Below, in pieces: positions 1-7,465 of a stretch of 18,564 bases of DNA. The translations under genes and the position numbers were made by a program. The notes under the pieces are model-generated. The model was not told the origin of the DNA, ran no database searches, and was given only the letters and a program-made list of their open reading frames with translations. The first letter of the stretch is position 1. Each line of letters opens with the position of its first letter. Origin of the DNA: an uncultured Prevotella sp. GTDB taxonomy: Bacteria > Bacteroidota > Bacteroidia > Bacteroidales > Bacteroidaceae. The stretch is taken from NCBI GenBank assembly GCA_900770515.1, contig CAAHDP010000108.1:1-18564 (forward strand), read 5' to 3'.

Positions 1-160
1 AAAGTTTGGGCTTTGTTGTAAATAAAACAGAAAACTTTCTTAAAGAACAAGACAAAAGTTTGCAAGTAGGCGCTTTTTGCGAAAAAGGGTGCGTCATGGA
101 CTTATGACACACCCTCTTTATTTTTTATATAATCTTATATTTGTCTTCATCATAGGGCAC
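1..160. other. Non-coding left edge
   Basis: I see no coding region here. The stretch is AT-rich and holds the hairpin at 87-114. A gene outside the window to the left may end or begin near base 1, but nothing inside shows which. Confidence 0.5.
82..114 (-). terminator. Probable intrinsic terminator, possibly bidirectional
   Basis: Arms 87-97 and 104-114 form an 11-bp stem (GGGTGCGTCAT / ATGACACACCC) with a 6-nt loop. The single C/A mismatch on the plus strand becomes a G-U pair in the minus-strand RNA. On the minus strand five U follow directly (82-86); on the plus strand a T-rich stretch follows at 115-126. It could end a plus-strand gene that starts left of the window, or act as a second stop behind the candidate small RNA. 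Confidence 0.6.
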
Positions 161-250
161 AAAAAAAAGCGATGACCTTCACAGGCTACCGCTCCAAATC
201 TTCAATAGGTATTAGTTTCCCTTAAGGTAAAAAGATTGTTTTCAGGATAA
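161..250 (-). ncRNA. Candidate small RNA with its own promoter and terminator
   Basis: On the minus strand a promoter (257-288) is followed about 90 nt later by an intrinsic terminator: 192-184 pairs with 177-169 (GCGGTAGCC / GGTCATCGC, two G-U pairs and one mismatch), then eight U (168-161). The 5' part can close another hairpin through AATCTT / AAGATT. No open reading frame fits between promoter and terminator, and no gene follows within the 160 bases left in the window. This suggests an independent small RNA rather than a leader. A 6S-like RNA or an attenuator for a gene outside the window are alternatives; I recognise no specific family. Confidence 0.45.
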
Positions 251-256
251 CTGCTG

Positions 257-288
257 CAAAGGTATACATTTTTTTAAATATTACCAAA
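257..288 (-). promoter_or_regulatory. Bacteroidetes-type promoter for the candidate small RNA
   Basis: On the minus strand TTTG (285-288) and TACCTTTG (257-264) are separated by 20 nt, a close match to the Bacteroidetes -33/-7 pattern TTTG-N19-21-TAnnTTTG. Transcription would start near 250. Confidence 0.6.
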
Positions 289-379
289 TTTTTTGAGCAG
301 TATTTTATAAAGGAATGTGGCGTGTGGGAACACAACAATATTTATTAAAGTTATTTAACAAAAACTGATAAAAGATAAT

Positions 380-412
380 AAAAAAAAGGGCCGAAACATC
401 ACGTCCCAGCCC
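380..412 (-). terminator. Intrinsic terminator of maeB
   Basis: About 60 nt after the maeB stop codon, minus-strand GGGCTG (412-407) pairs with CGGCCC (393-388) around a 13-nt loop, followed directly by seven U (387-381). Confidence 0.7.
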
Positions 413-473
413 AATTGTTGTACTCTCTAAAAACCATCTCGCTAGATGTAAAGAGAATACGGAAAAAATCCTT

Positions 474-2762
474 TTATTTCTGTTTCTTAATCTTTTCTAC
501 GTAAGCATCGATCACTGCTACTGCAGTAATGTTAACGATGTCCTGAACGCTGCTCTCTGAATCGGTGAAGTGGATAGGCTTGTTAAGACCCATCTGGATA
601 GGACCGATGATTTCAGCCTCAGGATTCAATGCCTGGAGGAGCTTGTAAGCACCGTTGGCACTGCTCAGGTTAGGGAATACCAATGTGTTGACATCCTTGC
701 CCTTGAGACGAGAGAATGGATACTTCTCATCGCGGAGATCCTTGTTGAGTGCGTAGTTCACCTGCATCTCACCGTCAATGGCAAGTTCAGGGAATTCCTT
801 CTGCATCTCAGCAACAGCCTTCTTTACCTTGACTGGAGAACCTACGTTGTCGGTACCGAAGTTAGAGTAGCTCAACATGGCCATGACAGGCTCCTCGTTG
901 AAGAACTTCACTGTTCCGGCAGACAACTTGGCGATGTCGGTCAGGACATCCTCGTCAGGGTGACGGTTAATCAATGTATCAGCAATATAGTATACGCCCT
1001 TCTGGGTGTTGAGGATGTGCATGGTACCGAATGTCTTGTATTCGTCACGGATACCGATAACGTCCTTAGCCACCTTGATGGTATTGCTGTATTTAGTATA
1101 GAGACCAGTGATGAAAGCATCAGCATCACCCTGTTCAACCATAGACATACCGAAGTAGTTGCGCTCATACATCTTATCGTAAGCCTCCTCGAAGCTGTAG
1201 CCCTCACGAGCACGTTTCTCAGCCAGGTGCTTGGCAAACTTGGCACGGCGACCCTGCTCGTTGTCAGCACGCATATCTACTATTTCGATGTCAGAGAGAT
1301 CGAGCTTCAGTCGGTTAGCCACACGGTTCAGACGGTCTGGGTTGCCCAGCAGGATAGGCTGGCAGATACCCTCGCTCTTAGCCTGAACGGCAGCCTTCAG
1401 CATGGTAGGGTTCCCGCCCTCAGCGAATACTACGCGCTGTGGGTGAAGTCGGGCTGTATCGTGGAGCTTGCGGGTAAGCTTGGTCTCCTGACCGAGCAAC
1501 TGGCGCAACTGCTGCTTGTACTGCTCCCAGTCTGTGATAGGAGTACGTGCAACGCCACTGTCCATGGCAGCCTTGGCTACTGCTGCAGAAACCTCAGTAA
1601 TCAGACGTGGGTCAACTGGTTTTGGAATGAAGTACTTAGGACCGAATGTAAGGTCGTTTACGTGGTAAACATCATTCACTACATCAGGTACAGGCTGCTT
1701 TGCCAAATCAGCGATAGCATGAACGGCAGCCATCTTCATCTCTTCGTTGATGGCGCGTGCGTGAACGTCGAGCGCACCACGGAAGATGTATGGGAAACCA
1801 ATTACATTATTAATCTGGTTAGGATAGTCTGAACGGCCGGTAGACATCAGTACGTCTGGACGGCTAGCCATGGCATCCTCGTAGCTGATTTCAGGAACAG
1901 GGTTAGCCAAGGCGAATACTACAGGACTGTCAGCCATAGAGCGAACCATATCCTGAGTCAGGACATTACCCTTGCTCAAGCCAACGAACACGTCAGCACC
2001 CTTTACAGCCTCTTCCAGAGTATGGATGTCGCGGCGGTCGGTAGCGAACATCTTCTTCTGTTCGGTCAAGTTCTCACGGTCGCTTGTGATAACGCCCTTA
2101 GAGTCGAGCATGACGATGTTCTTGATCTGTGCACCGAGAGCTACATAGAGTTTTGTACAGCTGATAGCAGCAGCACCAGCACCGTTTACAACAATCTTGA
2201 CGTCTTTGATATCCTTTCCAGCTACTTCCAAGGCATTCTTCAAACCGGCAGCAGAGATGATTGCCGTACCGTGCTGGTCATCGTGCATGACAGGGATGTC
2301 AAGGTTCTTCTTCAGGCGCTCCTCGATATAGAAGCACTGAGGTGCCTTGATGTCCTCCAGGTTAATACCACCAAATGTAGGAGCAATACGTTCTACGGTT
2401 TCGCAGAATTTCTCAGGGTCTTTTTCAGCCACTTCGATATCGAAGACATCGATACCGCCATAAATCTTGAAAAGCAATCCTTTGCCTTCCATAACTGGCT
2501 TTCCGCTCATGGCGCCAATGTCGCCAAGACCGAGCACGGCTGTACCGTTACTAATTACTGCTACCAAGTTACCCTTGTCAGTATACTTGTATGCGTCATC
2601 TGGGTTTTGCTGAATCTCGAGGCAAGGGAATGCTACGCCTGGAGAGTAAGCAAGGCTCAGGTCTGTCTGTGTGTGGTAAGGTTTTGTAGGTTTTACCTCA
2701 ATCTTACCAGGACGACCATTCTCATGATACAGAAGAGCCGCCTCTTTTGTGATTTTTACCAT
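474..2762 (-). CDS. maeB: NADP-dependent malic enzyme (MaeB type, malic enzyme plus PTA-like domain)
   Basis: Oxidatively decarboxylates malate to pyruvate, making NADPH, in the cytosol at the link between the TCA cycle and pyruvate. The 762 residues match the long MaeB class. The N-terminal catalytic half (about 1-425) carries the SLAYSPGVA substrate segment, [16 protein letters not shown], the metal-binding stretch HDDQHGTAI near residue 160, and a Rossmann motif [10 protein letters not shown] near 190. The C-terminal third (from about 430, [11 protein letters not shown]) resembles phosphotransacetylase; in this class that domain is regulatory (acetyl-CoA inhibition is known in E. coli MaeB). 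The start at 2762 follows an AT-rich leader without Shine-Dalgarno. The gene is divergent from the TetR-type gene with back-to-back promoters, so that regulator may control it (inference). A terminator follows at 380-412. Confidence 0.95.
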   Translation of the reverse strand: MVKITKEAALLYHENGRPGKIEVKPTKPYHTQTDLSLAYSPGVAFPCLEIQQNPDDAYKYTDKGNLVAVISNGTAVLGLGDIGAMSGKPVMEGKGLLFKIYGGIDVFDIEVAEKDPEKFCETVERIAPTFGGINLEDIKAPQCFYIEERLKKNLDIPVMHDDQHGTAIISAAGLKNALEVAGKDIKDVKIVVNGAGAAAISCTKLYVALGAQIKNIVMLDSKGVITSDRENLTEQKKMFATDRRDIHTLEEAVKGADVFVGLSKGNVLTQDMVRSMADSPVVFALANPVPEISYEDAMASRPDVLMSTGRSDYPNQINNVIGFPYIFRGALDVHARAINEEMKMAAVHAIADLAKQPVPDVVNDVYHVNDLTFGPKYFIPKPVDPRLITEVSAAVAKAAMDSGVARTPITDWEQYKQQLRQLLGQETKLTRKLHDTARLHPQRVVFAEGGNPTMLKAAVQAKSEGICQPILLGNPDRLNRVANRLKLDLSDIEIVDMRADNEQGRRAKFAKHLAEKRAREGYSFEEAYDKMYERNYFGMSMVEQGDADAFITGLYTKYSNTIKVAKDVIGIRDEYKTFGTMHILNTQKGVYYIADTLINRHPDEDVLTDIAKLSAGTVKFFNEEPVMAMLSYSNFGTDNVGSPVKVKKAVAEMQKEFPELAIDGEMQVNYALNKDLRDEKYPFSRLKGKDVNTLVFPNLSSANGAYKLLQALNPEAEIIGPIQMGLNKPIHFTDSESSVQDIVNITAVAVIDAYVEKIKKQK

Positions 2763-2835
2763 AATAATATATTGGTTTGAAGTTTTATTTTCTTACAGAT
2801 TCGTGCTTTTAAGCAGCGATTTCTAAAAGTTTGTG

Positions 2836-2843
2836 CAAAGGTA
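2836..2843 (-). promoter_or_regulatory. -7 box of the maeB promoter
   Basis: Minus-strand TACCTTTG fits TAnnTTTG. The expected start near 2829 gives a ~67-nt leader. No clear TTTG lies 20 nt upstream; that region is shared with the divergent promoter at 2887-2894, so factors binding between them would affect both. Confidence 0.55.
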
Positions 2844-2886
2844 ATAAAAAACTTAGTAAAAACGAATGGTTTTTTATTTTTTTTTG

Positions 2887-2894
2887 TATCTTTG
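2887..2894 (+). promoter_or_regulatory. -7 box of the TetR-type regulator promoter
   Basis: TATCTTTG on the plus strand, with transcription expected near 2901 and the start codon at 2937. The upstream half is a long T tract without a clear TTTG. Confidence 0.55.
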
Positions 2895-2936
2895 CACAAA
2901 AATAAGTCCACAAAGCATATAAATTGACATATAGAT

Positions 2937-3557
2937 ATGGCAGAAATTAATCAATATAGACAAGAGCTGAGAAATAAAATCATAGACTATGCCATGGCTG
3001 AGTTTTACAAACGAGGCGTAAAAGCGGTTAAGATGGATGAAATCTCTAGCGGACTTCATGTATCTAAGCGCACTGTATATGAGATTTTCGGTGACAAGGA
3101 GGAGCTTCTTCTTGCTGGCATGAAGATGCAGCAGGCGAAAGAACTGCAGTTGCTGGAAGAGTTTGCCAATACGCAAGCCCGCAATGTGATTGATATCATC
3201 AGTTATGTGTATAAGCAGCAGATGCGCCGCAATGAGCAGGTGGGAGTGGTTTTCTATGAGGAGATCCATAAGATTCCCCGTGTTGTGGAATTCATGCGCG
3301 AGTATCATTCTAAGGAGTGTGAGGAGAGAAGCAAGTTTTTTGCTACAGGTGTGAAGGAGGGACTGTTCCGCCCTGATCTCAATTATGAGGTGTTGTCTGA
3401 AGTGGGGCATGTTACCATGGAAGAAATCATGCACCGTCAGCTTTATCGCACTTATTCGATGCAGGAACTTTATGATAATTATGTGCTTACGGTTATCAGG
3501 GGCTTCTGTACCGAGCGTGGACTAATGGCGCTGGATAGGGCTTTGGCTGGTCTGTAA
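2937..3557 (+). CDS. TetR/AcrR-family transcriptional regulator
   Basis: A 206-residue protein with the usual TetR layout. The N-terminal helix-turn-helix spans about residues 10-57: RNKIIDYAMAEFYKRGVKAVKMDEISSGLHVSKRTVYEIFGDKEEL has the characteristic G-(V/I)-x-x-(T/V)-x-(M/I)-x-x-I and S-x-x-T-x-Y-x-x-F spacing. A helical ligand-binding and dimerisation region follows. TetR proteins usually repress and are released by a small ligand; the variable C-terminus does not identify the ligand. The start at 2937 sits ~36 nt after the expected transcription start. The promoter is divergent from that of maeB and the two share an 11-bp inverted repeat, so autoregulation and control of maeB are reasonable inferences. 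It runs convergently into the GNAT-like gene. Confidence 0.88.
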   Translation: MAEINQYRQELRNKIIDYAMAEFYKRGVKAVKMDEISSGLHVSKRTVYEIFGDKEELLLAGMKMQQAKELQLLEEFANTQARNVIDIISYVYKQQMRRNEQVGVVFYEEIHKIPRVVEFMREYHSKECEERSKFFATGVKEGLFRPDLNYEVLSEVGHVTMEEIMHRQLYRTYSMQELYDNYVLTVIRGFCTERGLMALDRALAGL

Positions 3558-3563
3558 AGCTGC

Positions 3564-3579
3564 AGCCCCTCTAGGGGCT
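3564..3579. terminator. Hairpin between convergent genes, weak terminator candidate
   Basis: A perfect 7-bp stem (AGCCCCT / AGGGGCT) lies 7 nt after the TetR stop codon, in the 67-bp gap to the convergent gene. No U run follows on either strand, so a terminator role is only suggested by position. Confidence 0.35.
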
Positions 3580-3624
3580 TCCTCTAACTTCCCTTAACTT
3601 CCCCCTATGCGAAAGCCCAGTCTA

Positions 3625-4599
3625 TTACTGTTTGTAAATCCAATATAATATCTTGTTGATGATTCGGGTATAGAATCTGAACCATCTGTAGCTTGTTACG
3701 GGTTTGCCACCGAAGTTGAGGAGGAATTCCCGGTACAGGTTCTGCTTCCATGGCAATCCCGCATCCATGAAGCGGAAATGGGCGTAGCCGTGCTCATGAG
3801 CATACTTCAGGGCATACCAGATGGTCATGGCTTCTGGATGCAGATGGAGGCGGCTCTTGCGCTTGCCCACTGCATAAAGAAGGTAGGCATTGCCCTGGAA
3901 GAAGACGCAGGCGCAGCCTCCTATCACTTTCCCCTTGTATGTGGTAACGAAGATTCTGCTCTCGGGGTTTCCTGCAAAGTGCATGAAAAACTCCTTGGCT
4001 GGGACAAATCTTCTCAGCTTGAACCGATAGAAATTCTTGAGCATCCGGTAGAAGAGGGCGATGTCCTGAGCTGATGTGGCTTCGTGGCTTTCCACTCCCT
4101 TTGCCGTCATGCGCTCTACTATGTTTGCCATCTTGGCAGAGAGTCTGCTTTCCGGTGCCTTGCTGTGGAGCGAATGGTGTATCTCCTGCCAGGCAATGGG
4201 GAAGTAGCCCAGTCGGCGGAAGTAGCGATATCCGAACATTTTCTTTTTCATGTCCGAGAATTCGATGTAGAAGCAGAGACGGTGGCGAAGCTGCAGGGTG
4301 ATAGCCTTCAGCAGCAGTGGAAAGATGGTTTCGGTCTCTTTCTCGTCCGCATAGCATCCTTCACCATGCGCATGCGCGTGCGTATATAAATAAGGTGGAA
4401 AGAGCGAGCCTCGTCTGCGTACGACGACAAGCAGCTGACCTCTTACTTTGCCGTCTCTTGTTGCTACGGCCATGTAAGGGGTGTCTTTGGGCGTCTGTTC
4501 CTCTATCAGGAACAGCTCTTTGCTGTGAAAAAAGTTGCCTTCCAGGAGTTTGGGCAACTCTTTGTTTTCTGTATATATCCTGATGTTGAAATCATTCAT
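3625..4599 (-). CDS. GNAT / FemAB-like acyltransferase-fold protein
   Basis: About 324 residues. The C-terminal half reads like an Acetyltransf_6 / FemAB-type GNAT domain: a strand-turn segment FVTTYKGKVIGGCACVFFQGNAYLLYAVG, then YALKYAHEHGYAHFRFMDAGLP and a final NFGGKPV, typical of the last strands of this fold. The N-terminal half (about 20-150) could be a second, degenerate GNAT-like lobe, as in two-lobed FemABX proteins. Family members move acyl or aminoacyl groups, often to cell-wall or small-molecule acceptors; the substrate is not readable here. I chose the ATG at 4599, about 19 nt from the expected transcription start; an in-frame GTG at 4608 is the alternative. The gene is divergent from the DUF2520 gene and convergent with the TetR-type gene. 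Confidence 0.72.
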   Translation of the reverse strand: MNDFNIRIYTENKELPKLLEGNFFHSKELFLIEEQTPKDTPYMAVATRDGKVRGQLLVVVRRRGSLFPPYLYTHAHAHGEGCYADEKETETIFPLLLKAITLQLRHRLCFYIEFSDMKKKMFGYRYFRRLGYFPIAWQEIHHSLHSKAPESRLSAKMANIVERMTAKGVESHEATSAQDIALFYRMLKNFYRFKLRRFVPAKEFFMHFAGNPESRIFVTTYKGKVIGGCACVFFQGNAYLLYAVGKRKSRLHLHPEAMTIWYALKYAHEHGYAHFRFMDAGLPWKQNLYREFLLNFGGKPVTSYRWFRFYTRIINKILYWIYKQ

Positions 4600-4624
4600 A
4601 TCTTTCACTTTCTTCTGTTTTTTG

Positions 4625-4655
4625 CAAAAATAATAAATTAATCATAAAAATGCAA
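4625..4655 (-). promoter_or_regulatory. Promoter of the GNAT-like gene
   Basis: On the minus strand TTG (4653-4655) and TATTTTTG (4625-4632) are 20 nt apart. The start codon at 4599 follows about 19 nt after the expected transcription start. Confidence 0.55.
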
Positions 4656-4686
4656 GTCTTTTATCAAAAGTATGACTTATTTTTAG

Positions 4687-4694
4687 TATTTTTG
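4687..4694 (+). promoter_or_regulatory. -7 box of the DUF2520 gene, almost touching its start codon
   Basis: TATTTTTG ends 6 nt before the ATG at 4701. With the usual start about 7 nt downstream of the box, the transcript would be leaderless or nearly so. The upstream -33 element is weak. The box also rules out the in-frame ATG at 4650 as the start for this transcript. Confidence 0.5.
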
Positions 4695-4700
4695 CACATT

Positions 4701-5474
4701 ATGAAGATAATTATGATAGGTGCTGGCAATTTGGCCACCAGTTTGGCTGTGGCTTTAACCGATGCCGGTCACGATATTTTACAGGTTTATAGTAGGACGA
4801 TGCAATCGGCGCAGACTTTGGCAACGATTGCGGGTGGGGCAGCTGTCACTGATATATCTCAGGTGAGAGCCGATGCCGATGTCTATATACTTTCCGTGAA
4901 GGACGATGCGCTTCCTGTGCTTATTCCTCAGCTTTGCAGGGGCAGGGAAGACAAGCTGTTTCTTCATACCGCAGGTTCTGTATCCATTGATGTTTTCCAG
5001 GGGATGGCTCGCCATTACGGAGTGTTTTATCCTATGCAGACGTTCTCCCGACAGAAGCGTGTTTCCTTCGAGGAGATACCTTGTTTTATAGAGGGTTCGG
5101 GCGAAGAAGAGGAGGCTGCCATTGAGGCGTTGGCTGCTCAGTTGAGTCATCGGGTTTACCGTTTGTCGAGTGAGGCTCGCAAGTATCTTCATCTCTCTGC
5201 CGTCTTTGCCTGCAATTTCGTGAATCATTGTTATGCCATCAGTGCCGAGCTTCTTGAGAAGCATGGTATTCCGTTTGATGTGATGCTTCCGCTGATTGAT
5301 GAGACGGCAGCCAAGGTGCATCAGATGGCGCCGAAGGATGCACAGACCGGTCCGGCGGTAAGATATGATGAGAATGTAATCAGGGCGCAGAGCCAGCTTC
5401 TCAAGAATAATCCGCTGGTGAAGGATATCTATGACAGAATGAGCATGAATATCCACCGTTTAAGTGAAGAGTGA
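4701..5474 (+). CDS. Rossmann-like NADP-binding protein with DUF2520 domain
   Basis: A 257-residue protein in two parts. Residues 1-~120 form a Rossmann domain starting MKIIMIGAGNLATSLA, whose G-x-G-N-L-A turn resembles F420/ProC/ketopantoate-reductase-type oxidoreductases, with a second strand ending VYSRT that suits NADP. Residues ~125-250 match the all-helical DUF2520 module (YPMQTFS, then HLSAVFACNFVNHCY). No substrate is established for the family as far as I know, so I give none. An upstream in-frame ATG at 4650 would add 17 residues not part of the fold and lies ahead of the -7 box; 4701 is the better start. It begins a plus-strand run with kdsC 51 nt downstream and maf after that, a grouping I associate with Bacteroidales genomes. 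Confidence 0.82.
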   Translation: MKIIMIGAGNLATSLAVALTDAGHDILQVYSRTMQSAQTLATIAGGAAVTDISQVRADADVYILSVKDDALPVLIPQLCRGREDKLFLHTAGSVSIDVFQGMARHYGVFYPMQTFSRQKRVSFEEIPCFIEGSGEEEEAAIEALAAQLSHRVYRLSSEARKYLHLSAVFACNFVNHCYAISAELLEKHGIPFDVMLPLIDETAAKVHQMAPKDAQTGPAVRYDENVIRAQSQLLKNNPLVKDIYDRMSMNIHRLSEE

Positions 5475-5492
5475 AGAATTCAATAGCTTTAC

Positions 5493-5525
5493 TAATCATA
5501 AAGTTCAAAGTTCCAAGTTCAAAGT
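5493..5525 (+). repeat. Short intergenic repeat before kdsC (copy 1)
   Basis: The stretch begins TAATCATAAAGTTC and continues as alternating AAGTTC / CAAAGTT units up to the kdsC ATG. A homologous stretch lies before maf at 6042-6084. It occupies the position of the ribosome-binding region. Confidence 0.7.
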
Positions 5526-6044
5526 ATGATAAATTACGATTTAGATAAGATAAAGGCAGTTATATTTGATGTGGATGGCGTATTGTCCAGACAGACCATT
5601 ACGCTGGCCAGTTCTGGCGAACCGCTTCGCACGGTTAACATCAAGGACGGCTATGCCATTCAGTTGGCACAGAAGATGGGATTGCGCATAGCCATTCTCA
5701 CGGGTGGTACCACCGAGGCGATACGCAAGCGTTATGAAGGTTTGGGGGTAGAGGATATTTTCATGGGATGTGCCGTGAAGATTCATACCTATGATGAGTT
5801 CCTGGCGAAGTATCAGCTTACCGATGAGGAGATTATCTATGTAGGAGACGATATTCCTGATTATGAGGTTATGCGCCGTTGCGGATGTCCATGTTGTCCT
5901 GCTGATGCCTGCTCAGACATCAAGTCGATTTCCCGCTATGTTTCTTCAGCCAATGGTGGCGAAGGAGTAGGCAGGGATATTGTAGAGCAGGTGCTGCGTG
6001 CCAAGGGCCATTGGCTTTCCAATGCCAAGGCGTTTGGATGGTAA
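5526..6044 (+). CDS. kdsC: 3-deoxy-D-manno-octulosonate 8-phosphate phosphatase (KdsC), HAD superfamily
   Basis: Removes phosphate from KDO-8-phosphate, the step before CMP-activation of KDO for lipopolysaccharide inner core synthesis, in the cytosol. The 172 residues fit the short, capless HAD class IIIA enzymes. Visible motifs are DVDGV near residue 15 (nucleophile and acid/base Asp), ILTGG near 57 (motif II Thr), VKIHTYDEF near 85 (motif III Lys) and [10 protein letters not shown] near 107 (metal-binding Asp pair). The tail [14 protein letters not shown] matches the C-terminal loop of KdsC that closes over the active site. A nearby specificity such as another sugar-acid phosphatase cannot be excluded. 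It lies between the DUF2520 gene and maf, each junction carrying a copy of the same AAGTTC-rich repeat. Confidence 0.88.
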   Translation: MINYDLDKIKAVIFDVDGVLSRQTITLASSGEPLRTVNIKDGYAIQLAQKMGLRIAILTGGTTEAIRKRYEGLGVEDIFMGCAVKIHTYDEFLAKYQLTDEEIIYVGDDIPDYEVMRRCGCPCCPADACSDIKSISRYVSSANGGEGVGRDIVEQVLRAKGHWLSNAKAFGW

Positions 6045-6084
6045 TCATAAAGTTCCAAGTTCAAAGTTTCAAGTTCAAAGTAAG
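6042..6084 (+). repeat. Short intergenic repeat before maf (copy 2)
   Basis: Shares TAATCATAAAGTTC with copy 1 at 5493 and continues with four AAGTTC/AAAGTT-type units; its first three bases are the kdsC stop codon. It fills the whole kdsC-maf gap. Confidence 0.7.
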
Positions 6085-6801
6085 ATGAATTATAAGATTA
6101 TTTTGGCGAGTAATTCGCCACGACGCAAGGAACTGCTAGCCGGATTGGATATACCTTTCGAGGTAAAGGTAACCAAGGGTATTGACGAGAGCTATCCCGA
6201 AACTCTTGATGCCTATGAGGTAGCAGAATATATTTCCAGTAAGAAGGCTGAGGCATATCGAGGACTTCTTGATGAAGATCTTTCAGGAAAAGCTTCAGAC
6301 GAGCAAGCCGGGAAACCTTCAGGAAAAGCTTCAGAAGAACAAGCCGGGAAACCTTCAGAAAAAGCTTCAGAAAAGCAAGGTGAGGAGGCAGTCCAGACAC
6401 TTATTCTCACAGCCGATACCGTAGTGATTGCCCCAACTGCTGACGAGCAGAACGATCAGGAGGGAAAGGGCGTGATTCTCGGAAAACCGAAGGATGAGGA
6501 GGATGCCGTTCGCATGCTCCGGATGCTGAGCGGCAAGACCCACCATGTGGTAACAGGCGTATGCTTGACCACCCGCAGCCAGCAGCGCCATTTCTCGGTC
6601 ATTACCGAGGTGACGTTCAAGCATCTCAGCGATGCCGAAATCAGTTATTACATCTCGCATTACAAGCCATTCGACAAGGCAGGAGCCTACGGCATTCAGG
6701 AATGGATCGGCTATGTCGGATGCACCGGATTGAAGGGCAGCTATTTCAATGTCATGGGGCTTCCCGTACAGCGCATCTATGAGGAAATCGCCAGCATGTA
6801 A
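6085..6801 (+). CDS. maf: Maf-family nucleoside triphosphate pyrophosphatase with repeat insertion
   Basis: Maf proteins hydrolyse non-canonical or surplus nucleotides (dTTP/UTP or modified bases) to monophosphates. Conserved segments are ILASNSPRRKELL (residues 6-18), LTADTVV (109-114, catalytic Asp111), LGKPKDEEDAVRMLRMLSGK and DKAGAYGIQ, followed by GSYFNVMGLPV. At 238 residues it is about 40 longer than usual. The excess is a tandem repeat at residues 67-102 built from three 12-residue units (SGKASDEQAGKP and variants), encoded by 36-nt repeats at 6283-6390. It lies between the KKAEAYRGLL helix and the catalytic strand, where a loop can be tolerated. I chose the ATG at 6085 because the family begins there; an upstream in-frame ATG at 5998 lies inside kdsC. 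Confidence 0.9.
   Translation: MNYKIILASNSPRRKELLAGLDIPFEVKVTKGIDESYPETLDAYEVAEYISSKKAEAYRGLLDEDLSGKASDEQAGKPSGKASEEQAGKPSEKASEKQGEEAVQTLILTADTVVIAPTADEQNDQEGKGVILGKPKDEEDAVRMLRMLSGKTHHVVTGVCLTTRSQQRHFSVITEVTFKHLSDAEISYYISHYKPFDKAGAYGIQEWIGYVGCTGLKGSYFNVMGLPVQRIYEEIASM
6283..6390 (+). repeat. 36-bp in-frame tandem repeat inside maf
   Basis: Three units of 36 bp (6283-6318, 6319-6354, 6355-6390). The first two differ at very few positions; the third is more diverged in its second half. All are in frame and encode Ser/Lys/Glu-rich sequence. Confidence 0.9.
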
Positions 6802-6933
6802 ATACGTATGGACTGTAAGCGGATTTGTCGCTGGAATCGCCAGGATGAAAGCTGAAAAGGCTCAAAAGTGGAAGAATGTATGGCAATTTAGATTTTTTAA
6901 AATTAGATTTTTCCTCATATCGCAAATTATGAC

Positions 6934-6941
6934 TATCTTTG
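6934..6941 (+). promoter_or_regulatory. -7 box of the fur-purA operon
   Basis: TATCTTTG, with transcription expected near 6948 and the fur ATG at 6969. A T-rich stretch (6908-6912) stands at the -33 position. Upstream, TTAGATTTTT occurs twice (6888 and 6903), a possible binding site. Confidence 0.55.
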
Positions 6942-6968
6942 TGCGTTTTATGTAACTAACGAAGAAAT

Positions 6969-7448
6969 ATGAGTGAAAAAATGAAAGCCCAGGCAAGAGA
7001 AATCCTGGATCAATATTTGGAGTCGAACCAGCATCGCAAGACCCCGGAAAGATATGCCATCCTTGATGCTGTCTTCAGCATGAAAGGACATTTCACACTA
7101 GAAGCGCTAGGGGCTGCTCTGGAGAAGAAGAATTTCAGAGTCAGCAGAGCCACGCTCTATAATACCATCCATCTCTTCCTGGAGTTGAGATTGGTGGTGA
7201 GACACAATCTGGTGGATGGAACCAAATATGAGGTTAGTTCCAGCAACGAAAACCATGTGCATCAGGTATGCACCGTATGCGGAAGAGTTACCGAGGTGCA
7301 GGCACCCCTGGTGCAGGCTGCCATCAGCGAAACCAAATTGAAGCGATTCCGTAAGGACGCCTTCGTGCTATATATTTATGGCGTGTGCAGTGCTTGCCAG
7401 GCTAAGATTACGCGACTCCGCAACAATAAGAATGAAAAGTCTAAATAA
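6969..7448 (+). CDS. Fur-family metal- or peroxide-responsive transcriptional regulator
   Basis: A 159-residue Fur-superfamily repressor. The N-terminal winged helix (about 15-90) includes KTPERYAILDAVFSMKGHFTLEALG and the recognition helix VSRATLYNTIHLFLELRLV. The dimerisation domain has the zinc site CTVC (near residue 98) and CSAC (near 140). Residues around HVHQVC could supply a regulatory metal site, but the His-rich cluster of classical Fur is reduced here, so it could be Fur, PerR or Zur. It starts 17 nt before purA ends the gap, with no promoter between, so the two are probably co-transcribed. Its own operon may be autoregulated (inference). Confidence 0.85.
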   Translation: MSEKMKAQAREILDQYLESNQHRKTPERYAILDAVFSMKGHFTLEALGAALEKKNFRVSRATLYNTIHLFLELRLVVRHNLVDGTKYEVSSSNENHVHQVCTVCGRVTEVQAPLVQAAISETKLKRFRKDAFVLYIYGVCSACQAKITRLRNNKNEKSK

Positions 7449-7465
7449 TTTTATATTATAATAAA

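Noticed and set aside
161..250. Riboswitch for maeB
   Set aside because: It lies downstream of the maeB terminator, not in its leader, so it cannot control maeB in cis.
570..1832. Long plus-strand reading frame opposite maeB
   Set aside because: It lies entirely antisense to a well-conserved enzyme, has no recognisable domain, and arises from maeB codon bias.
4650..4700. Upstream start for the DUF2520 gene
   Set aside because: It precedes the -7 box and adds 17 residues before the first Rossmann strand.
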